Shown here: in pieces, positions 8,959 to 11,626 of the stretch
Position numbering within the stretch: position 1 is the stretch's first letter
Layout: every line of letters begins with the position of its first letter
Source of the DNA: JBFXAN01 sp050184225
GTDB taxonomy: Bacteria > Chloroflexota > Dehalococcoidia > CAUJGQ01
DNA length: 11,626 nt
Direction of reading: 5' to 3'
Assembly: GCA_050184225.1 (NCBI GenBank)
Contig: JBFXAN010000194.1
Span: 1 to 11,626, forward strand
Notes under the pieces: generated by a model
The model's input: only the letters and a program-made list of their open reading frames with translations
Told to the model about the DNA's origin: nothing
Database searches by the model: none
Made by a program: the position numbers and the translations under genes

Positions 8959-9033
8959 TGTCATTCTGAGCGAAGCGAAGGATCTTGGAGGTCTGAGTTG
9001 TGTCCGAGATCCTTCGCTTCGCTCAGGATGACA
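8959..9033. repeat. 27-nt inverted repeat pair, possible bidirectional terminator
   Basis: Arm 8959-8985 (TGTCATTCTGAGCGAAGCGA and on) pairs with arm 9007-9033 at 26 of 27 positions, the odd one being a G-T wobble at 8965/9026. The 21-nt loop is 8986-9006. It lies between the convergent flavoprotein and aminotransferase genes, where a hairpin would serve transcripts from both sides. The GAGCGAAGCGAAGGATC core is of a type seen as a dispersed repeat in several bacterial phyla; this is from memory, not from a search. Confidence 0.8.
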
Positions 9034-9051
9034 TGGTGAAAGAGCGACGTC

Positions 9052-10038
9052 CTAAACCCGCGTCACCCAGTGCGCGTAGCGGGGTTCGCGGTTGCGGACG
9101 ACGTTGTGGAAGAGTTGTTCCAGGTTGTTGGTTATGTCGCCAATGTCGCCGCTGCCGACCTGGAAGCCGTCGATCTCGGAGAGCGGGGTCACTTCCATCG
9201 CGGTGCCGCAGAGGAACGCCTCGTCGGCGACGTAGAGCTCGGTGCGGTCCACGTCGCGCTCGACCACCGGCACGCCGAGGCCGTCGCGACAGAGCTCGAT
9301 CACGCTGTCGCGCGTGATGCTTTCGAGGATGCTGGCGGTGATCGGCGGGGTGATCACGGTGCCGTTACGGATGATGAACAGGCAGGAGCCGGAGCTTTCC
9401 GAAACCTTACCGGCGGAGTTAAGGAAGATCGGCGCATCATAGCCGTGCCGGGCGGCCTCGTTCGACGCCAGGCGCGAGTTGGCGTAATTGGGGAACGCTT
9501 TGATCCGGGGCGGCAGCGCGTCGTCGCTGATCCGGCGCCAGCTGGCGACACCGGCGGTGAGCGTCTTCGCCGAGCCGAGCGTGCTATCGGAGGGCCGCAC
9601 CGTGATCAGCACCTCGGGTGATGCGTCGAGGGCGGCGCGGCTGCCCCAGATCGCGCCGAGGGAGAACGCCATCGGCTGAAGATAGACATCCTCACGCGCA
9701 TCGTTGCGGCGGCAGAGCTCGAGCAGCGCGTCACCGATCTCCGCGCCGGAGAAACGGGGGCGCATCCGCTGGAGCTTGACCGAGTTGTCGAACCGCGCCA
9801 TGTGCTCCGGCAGCCGGAAGATAGAGAGAGCCTCCTGTTCGTCACTCCAATAGCCGCGGATACCTTCGAAGATGGCGCCGATCGCCGGCCAGCCGACGGT
9901 GGTGACGTGAACCAGCGCCTCCTCCCATGGCAGTTGTTCGCCGGAGAACCAGAGATACGGATACTGCGCCGGCGGGATCGGCAGAACCGTGTGCGGTCGT
10001 TCCTGCCCGCGCGGCTCGGTGCTGTGTGTCGTGGTCAT
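9052..10038 (-). CDS. Class IV aminotransferase, branched-chain amino acid transaminase type
   Basis: The 328-residue protein is a fold-type IV PLP enzyme. It most likely transfers the amino group between glutamate and branched-chain 2-oxoacids, the last step of valine, leucine and isoleucine synthesis or the first of their breakdown. The PLP Schiff-base lysine is Lys180 in PRIKAFPNYANSRLA. The cofactor-binding Glu214 sits in KVSESSGSCLFI, and the C-terminal LCGTAMEVTPL (276-286) closes the phosphate site. The N-terminal segment VTTVGWPAIGAIFEGIRGYW lacks the usual THxLHYG pattern of E. coli-type IlvE, so it belongs to a divergent subgroup and the substrate is less sure. ATG 10038 has AGGAGG 4 nt upstream; an in-frame ATG at 10053 has none. 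It is divergently placed from the acetyltransferase, with 64 nt between starts. Confidence 0.88.
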   Translation of the reverse strand: MTTTHSTEPRGQERPHTVLPIPPAQYPYLWFSGEQLPWEEALVHVTTVGWPAIGAIFEGIRGYWSDEQEALSIFRLPEHMARFDNSVKLQRMRPRFSGAEIGDALLELCRRNDAREDVYLQPMAFSLGAIWGSRAALDASPEVLITVRPSDSTLGSAKTLTAGVASWRRISDDALPPRIKAFPNYANSRLASNEAARHGYDAPIFLNSAGKVSESSGSCLFIIRNGTVITPPITASILESITRDSVIELCRDGLGVPVVERDVDRTELYVADEAFLCGTAMEVTPLSEIDGFQVGSGDIGDITNNLEQLFHNVVRNREPRYAHWVTRV

Positions 10039-10052
10039 GCGTCCTCCTGTCA

Positions 10053-10075
10053 TCCACGGCGGTAATAGTCGTGGA
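10053..10075. promoter_or_regulatory. Possible operator: inverted repeat between divergent genes
   Basis: TCCACG (10053-10058) and CGTGGA (10070-10075) form a 6-bp inverted repeat with an 11-nt spacer in the 64-bp gap between the aminotransferase and acetyltransferase starts. It covers a possible reverse-strand -10 box (TATTAC, 10067-10062). Six-base arms are short, and chance is a fair explanation. Confidence 0.25.
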
Positions 10076-10102
10076 GCATAGCATATCTCCGAATCTCCGT
10101 GG

Positions 10103-10795
10103 GTGAGCAGTCCAATTCGTGATTGGTTGTGTCGCGCGCCGGTGACGCGGTCACGGAACGATGCCGGCCGGCGCGGATTGACACTGTTTCGGCATCACGC
10201 TACGTATTGGCACAGAGTTGCGGCGACGTGGGGCGCGGTCGTGTGGCGTCAGGTGGCGGAAGATGTTGGCAGCACGCACTTCAACCGGCGGTTCACGTCG
10301 CTCCGATCGCTCCGCGGGCGTGCGCGACTGCACGCGCTGGCCGATGTCGTTCTGAATACGCGCATCCTGGCCGTGGTGATGTTCCGGAGCAAGCGGGCGT
10401 TGCAGCGGCGCCATGTGCCGGTCCTTCCCTCGCTGCTCGATCGAGCCTGCATACTGTTCTTTAACGTCAATCTCGGTAACTATACGGACATCGGCGGCGG
10501 GCTGTACCTGCCGCACGGCAACGTCGTGGTGGACGGCATGGTCAGCATCGGCCGGAACTGTGTGATTGCGCCGTGGGTAACGATCGGCACGAATGGCACG
10601 GTCGCCGGCCCACAGATCGGTAACGATGTCTTCATCGGCACGGGCGCGAAGGTACTCGGCGCGATCCACGTCGGCGACCGTGCGAGGATCGGCGCCAACG
10701 CGGTCGTAATCGAAAACGTACCGCCGGACACGACCGTCGTTGGCATTCCGGCGAAGCCGGTCCGGCAATCGGCAATCGGCAATCGGCAACCGTGA
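10103..10795 (+). CDS. CysE-like hexapeptide-repeat acyltransferase
   Basis: The 230-residue protein has an N-terminal mainly helical part (to about 125) and a left-handed beta-helix at about 126-218, built from hexapeptide turns such as IGRNCVIAPWVTIG, IGNDVFIGTGAKVLG and VGDRARIGANAVV, ending in the family signature VVGIPAKPV. YLPHGNVVVDG (135-145) includes His138 where serine acetyltransferases place their catalytic His. It probably moves an acetyl group from acetyl-CoA to a hydroxyl; serine is one candidate, but sugar or lipid acetyltransferases share this layout and no cysteine genes are near. The start is GTG 10103 with only a weak binding site, so it may lie further in. The last ten residues, RQSAIGNRQP, are read from a tandem 7-mer repeat and are not part of the family fold. 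Confidence 0.75.
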   Translation: MSSPIRDWLCRAPVTRSRNDAGRRGLTLFRHHATYWHRVAATWGAVVWRQVAEDVGSTHFNRRFTSLRSLRGRARLHALADVVLNTRILAVVMFRSKRALQRRHVPVLPSLLDRACILFFNVNLGNYTDIGGGLYLPHGNVVVDGMVSIGRNCVIAPWVTIGTNGTVAGPQIGNDVFIGTGAKVLGAIHVGDRARIGANAVVIENVPPDTTVVGIPAKPVRQSAIGNRQP

Positions 10796-10864
10796 GGCGG
10801 CGATCGAGCGAAGGCGCAGCGATGGGGCGAGCACCTCATTGCCGACTGCCGATTGCCGATTGCC
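10763..10864. repeat. Tandem CGGCAAT 7-mer array in inverted-repeat form
   Basis: CGGCAAT is repeated nearly four times at 10763-10789, and its reverse complement recurs at 10839-10864 with one mismatch over 26 nt. The loop between the arms is 49 nt. The left arm lies inside the 3' end of the acetyltransferase gene; the right arm lies in the leader of the CoA-transferase, ending 18 nt before its GTG. The hairpin could act between these two same-strand genes as a weak terminator or mRNA stabiliser. Confidence 0.8.
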
Positions 10865-10882
10865 CAATCAGAGGGGGACTTT

Positions 10883-11626
10883 GTGGCTGGAGCACTCGAG
10901 GGAATCCGTGTCCTGGAATTCTCGCAGATCATCGCCGCGCCGTTCTGCGGCATGCTGCTGGCGGACATGGGCGCGGATGTGATCAAGGTCGAGCCGCCGG
11001 ATGGAGAGGCGTGGCGGCTGTTCGCCCAGTTCATCCCGCTGGAGAGCAAGACCTTCATTTCGCTCAACCGCGGTAAGAAGAGCCTGCCACTCGATATCAA
11101 CACGCCGGAGGCACGGGCGATCGTCCACAAACTCGTCAAAGACGTCGACGTGGTCCTCCTCAACTACCGGCCCGATGTCCCCGCGCGGGCGGGGATCGAC
11201 TATGAAACGCTCAGCGCAATCAACCCGCGGCTGGTCTACTGCGAGAACACCGCCTTCGGCCGCAAGGGACCGGACAGCTACCGGCCAGGGTACGACATCA
11301 TCATCCAGGCGATGTCGGGGCTGATGGCCTCCGAGAACAAGGTCGTGAACGGCGTGCCCCAGGTCGTCTCCGCGACGGCGGTCGCCGACTTCGCCACGGG
11401 CATCATGATGGCCTACGGCATCACGGCGGCGCTACTGGCCCGCGAGAAGACGGGCCGCGGGCAGAAGGTGGAGGCGGCACTGCTGGCGTCGGCGCTGGCG
11501 GTGCAAACCAGCGGCTTCACCTACATCGACGCGATCGACGACGCCTGGCAACCGAAGTTCCTGAGCGACCTGCAGGAAGCCCGTGACGCGGGTGCGGCCT
11601 GGGATGACATGGCGACTCTGCGTATG
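10883..11626 (+). CDS. CaiB/BaiF family III CoA-transferase (5' part)
   Basis: The first 248 residues are present in an open frame that runs past the right edge; family members are usually about 380-410 residues, so roughly a third is missing. Family III CoA-transferases move CoA between carboxylic acids through an aspartyl-CoA anhydride. The N-terminus (LEGIRVLEFSQIIAAPFCGM, LLADMGADVIKVEPPDG) is characteristic. In SATAVADFATG the aspartate is residue 169, the same number as the catalytic Asp169 of formyl-CoA transferase. PGYDIIIQAMSGLM (136-149) and GRGQKVEAALL further support the family. Substrate is not known; formyl-, carnitine-, bile acid-, succinyl- and mesaconyl-type members look alike here. 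GTG 10883 is the likely start, with GAGGGGG at 10871-10877, 5 nt upstream. It may be read through from the acetyltransferase gene via the 7-mer repeat. Confidence 0.9.
   Translation, partial: MAGALEGIRVLEFSQIIAAPFCGMLLADMGADVIKVEPPDGEAWRLFAQFIPLESKTFISLNRGKKSLPLDINTPEARAIVHKLVKDVDVVLLNYRPDVPARAGIDYETLSAINPRLVYCENTAFGRKGPDSYRPGYDIIIQAMSGLMASENKVVNGVPQVVSATAVADFATGIMMAYGITAALLAREKTGRGQKVEAALLASALAVQTSGFTYIDAIDDAWQPKFLSDLQEARDAGAAWDDMATLRM

Noticed and set aside
10151..10867. A 238-codon reverse frame opposite the acetyltransferase
   Set aside because: Shadow frame; its ends are made of the 7-mer repeat (SAIGNRQ-type peptides) and it has no recognisable domain.
9052..11626. Aminotransferase, acetyltransferase and CoA-transferase as one pathway with the mutase
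   Set aside because: They are on different strands, separated by repeats and unrelated genes, and the substrates are unassigned; shared branched-chain acyl-CoA chemistry is possible but not supported by arrangement.

Overview
The window is high-GC bacterial DNA. Strong reverse-strand and forward-strand genes, GTG starts, clear GGAGG-type ribosome binding sites and several families of GC-rich intergenic palindromes point to a free-living bacterium. The TPR/beta-domain/acidic-tail protein and the general gene style suggest Chloroflexota (Thermomicrobia/Sphaerobacter-like). This placement is an inference from remembered protein style, not from a marker-gene tree.

Layout from left to right. (1) A reverse-strand B12-dependent acyl-CoA mutase large subunit (152-1807) carries the active-site residues of isobutyryl-CoA mutase rather than methylmalonyl-CoA mutase. 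A doublet of inverted GC-rich hairpins follows it. (2) A divergent intergenic region holds a near-consensus extended -10 promoter for a TPR protein with an acidic tail (2047-2892). (3) A palindromic repeat and a good sigma70-type promoter precede a class I glutamine amidotransferase-like hydrolase of the PuuD/C26 family (3038-3766). (4) Full-length gyrA (3932-6580) ends at a perfect 13-bp hairpin, followed by a PhnO-like GNAT acetyltransferase (6652-7140). (5) A compact MazEF-like toxin-antitoxin pair lies on the reverse strand (7142-7704), convergent with the GNAT gene with only 1 nt between stops; it looks more AT-rich than its neighbours. (6) An FAD-dependent oxidoreductase (7859-8926) and a reverse-strand class IV (branched-chain type) aminotransferase (9052-10038) converge on a 27-nt inverted repeat. 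(7) Divergent from the aminotransferase is a CysE-like hexapeptide acetyltransferase (10103-10795), whose last codons are made of a tandem 7-mer repeat. (8) A CaiB/BaiF family III CoA-transferase starts at GTG 10883 and runs off the right edge.

Most of these genes are not one pathway; they look like a mosaic of housekeeping (gyrA), amino acid/acyl-CoA metabolism (mutase, aminotransferase, CoA-transferase) and accessory (toxin-antitoxin, GNAT) genes. A branched-chain aminotransferase, an isobutyryl-CoA-type mutase and a CoA-transferase could all touch branched-chain acyl-CoA metabolism, but they are not in an operon and this link is only suggestive. I see no tRNA, rRNA, CRISPR array, transposase gene or phage gene, and no clear new multi-gene system. 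No gene-free stretch exceeds 300 bases. The most informative points are the mutase specificity residues, the unusual Gln at the quinolone-pocket Ser83 position of GyrA, the four distinct intergenic repeat families, and the repeat-derived C-terminus of the acetyltransferase.
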